DNA of 14,517 nucleotides from assembly GCA_003561495.1 (NCBI GenBank), contig PWWM01000180.1, forward strand, positions 1-14,517. The letters run 5' to 3'. Positions 13,584 through 14,517 of the stretch are shown here, piece after piece; position 1 is the stretch's first letter, and every line of letters starts with the position of its first letter. A model generated the notes under the pieces. The model did not search any database. It had not been told where the DNA came from and worked only from the letters and a program-made list of their open reading frames with translations. The stretch comes from Gammaproteobacteria bacterium (GTDB lineage: Bacteria > Pseudomonadota > Gammaproteobacteria > Xanthomonadales > Wenzhouxiangellaceae). A program made the position numbers and the translations under genes.

Positions 13584-14517
13584 TTGGGGATACTCGCTCT
13601 CAGCATCCTGTTGCTGACACTGGTGCTTGCGCTGGCGCGCCCCAGCATCGGCGGTTTCCGATTTGAGCACGGCAGTGCGGCCACGCTCGGGGCCGCATTG
13701 ATGCTGCTGACCGGGCTGGTGCCCTACGACCTGGCGCTCAACACCCTGCGCATGCTGGCTTATCCGCTCCTGACCATCATCAGCCTGATGGTCATCACCA
13801 TCGTGGCCGAAAAGGCCGGCTTGCTGGACTGGATTACCCGAGCGGTGCTCCGAGCCGGCCGCGGCAGGGGCATGCGGCTGTTTACCCTGATCTTCTTCAC
13901 CGGGGCCGGAGTCGGCATGGTATTTACCAACGATGCCGCCATTCTGATTTTCACGCCATTGGTCTACGCCATGGTCGAGGAGATCGCCGATGATGGCTGG
14001 ACACTGGCCCACAAGCTGCCATTTTATTTCGCAGTCCTTTACGTCGGCAATCTCGCCGGCGCCTTCATCATTTCGAACCCGATCAATATCATCGTCGCCA
14101 GTTTCTTTGATATCGGGTTCCTGGAGTACACCCTGTGGATGTTCCTGCCGGCCGTGGCCAGCATCGTGGTCAGCTATACCGGCCTGCGCATCGCCTTTCG
14201 GGGAAAGATCCCCGCAACCTATCGGATGCCGGATAACGATCAACAGGCGAGCCGACCTTCGCCCATGACATTGGCATCGGCCGCGGTTCTGATTCTGACC
14301 CTGGTCGGTTTTTTCATTCAGGGCCTGACCGGCGTGCCGATCGCAGTGGTCGCGGCCGCCGGCGCGCTCATCCTGCTGGCCCTGCACCGGGCGCGCGGAC
14401 ACTCGGTCGGCCCTGTCATCGGCCAGGTCGGCTGGGATGTGATCATATTCGTGGTCGGCATTTTCCTGGTCGCCATGGGGGTGCGCAATGCCGGACTGAC
14501 CCACATGATGGGTGAAA
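13584..14517 (+). CDS. ArsB/SLC13-type ion transporter (3'-truncated)
   Basis: The first 311 residues of a polytopic membrane protein; the gene runs off the window. It begins with a helix (3-19), and hydrophobic segments recur at about 33-47, 60-76, 98-115, 145-170, 183-200, 228-246, 250-267 and 284-300. FTNDAA (114-119) and SNPIN (164-168) are the helix-break motifs of the ArsB/SLC13/CitM (ion transporter) superfamily, in which anions such as arsenite, citrate or sulfate are moved. No arsenic-resistance partners (arsR, arsC) are visible in this window, so an arsenite role is not supported. I take TTG at 13584 as the start: no ATG or GTG occurs in frame after the upstream gene's end, and AGGT lies 7 nt before it. 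Probably in an operon with the DUF4097-like gene (40-bp gap). Confidence 0.82.
   Translation, partial: MGILALSILLLTLVLALARPSIGGFRFEHGSAATLGAALMLLTGLVPYDLALNTLRMLAYPLLTIISLMVITIVAEKAGLLDWITRAVLRAGRGRGMRLFTLIFFTGAGVGMVFTNDAAILIFTPLVYAMVEEIADDGWTLAHKLPFYFAVLYVGNLAGAFIISNPINIIVASFFDIGFLEYTLWMFLPAVASIVVSYTGLRIAFRGKIPATYRMPDNDQQASRPSPMTLASAAVLILTLVGFFIQGLTGVPIAVVAAAGALILLALHRARGHSVGPVIGQVGWDVIIFVVGIFLVAMGVRNAGLTHMMGE

Noticed and set aside
13584..14517. Arsenite efflux pump (arsB) assignment
   Set aside because: The superfamily motifs fit, but no arsenic-resistance gene accompanies it here and the C-terminal half is outside the window, so only the superfamily is called.

Overview
The window looks like chromosomal DNA of a GC-rich gammaproteobacterium. 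The 405-residue MetK, the 486-residue AhcY with the long bacterial insert, the metK-ahcY-metF order and the surface proteins with a Pro/Leu-rich C-terminal anchor suggest the Xanthomonadales/Wenzhouxiangellaceae side of the class. That placement is inference from general familiarity, not from a search. There are ten protein genes (two cut by the window ends), no rRNA, tRNA or CRISPR, and no complete mobile element.

Layout. 1-363: end of an isoaspartyl peptidase/asparaginase, whose stop codon sits in a 16-bp palindrome. 426-3125: a membrane receptor-type c-di-GMP protein (7TMR-DISM, degenerate GGDEF, intact EAL). 3142-6967, minus strand: metK, ahcY and metF, transcribed in that order. These are the SAM-forming, SAH-hydrolysing and methyl-THF-forming enzymes of the activated methyl cycle. 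Both gaps in this cluster are filled with short tandem or homopurine repeats rather than ordinary spacer. 7181-8545: a cardiolipin-synthase-like phospholipase D protein whose first membrane helix seems to lie upstream of the only canonical start. 8546-9421: an 876-bp region without a convincing gene, carrying a 40-bp inverted repeat pair, a UUCG hairpin and a dispersed CTCTGTG-type repeat. 9422-10207: a membrane-attached NERD-domain protein. 10265-12472, minus strand: a secreted right-handed beta-helix protein with a C-terminal anchor, convergent with the NERD gene across a shared hairpin terminator. 12686-13543: a secreted DUF4097-like beta-repeat protein, divergent from the beta-helix gene, with a plausible sigma-70-type promoter for each. 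13584-end: an ArsB/SLC13-type permease, probably in an operon with the DUF4097-like gene.

How they fit together. Only the met cluster is a clear pathway unit. The rest are envelope-related (receptor phosphodiesterase, cardiolipin synthase, beta-helix, DUF4097-like and permease genes) without obvious functional coupling. I found no convincing new multi-gene system. The most unusual signals are non-coding: the octamer-to-heptamer repeat array between ahcY and metF, the homopurine repeats between metK and ahcY, and the inverted 40-bp repeats at 8671-8887.
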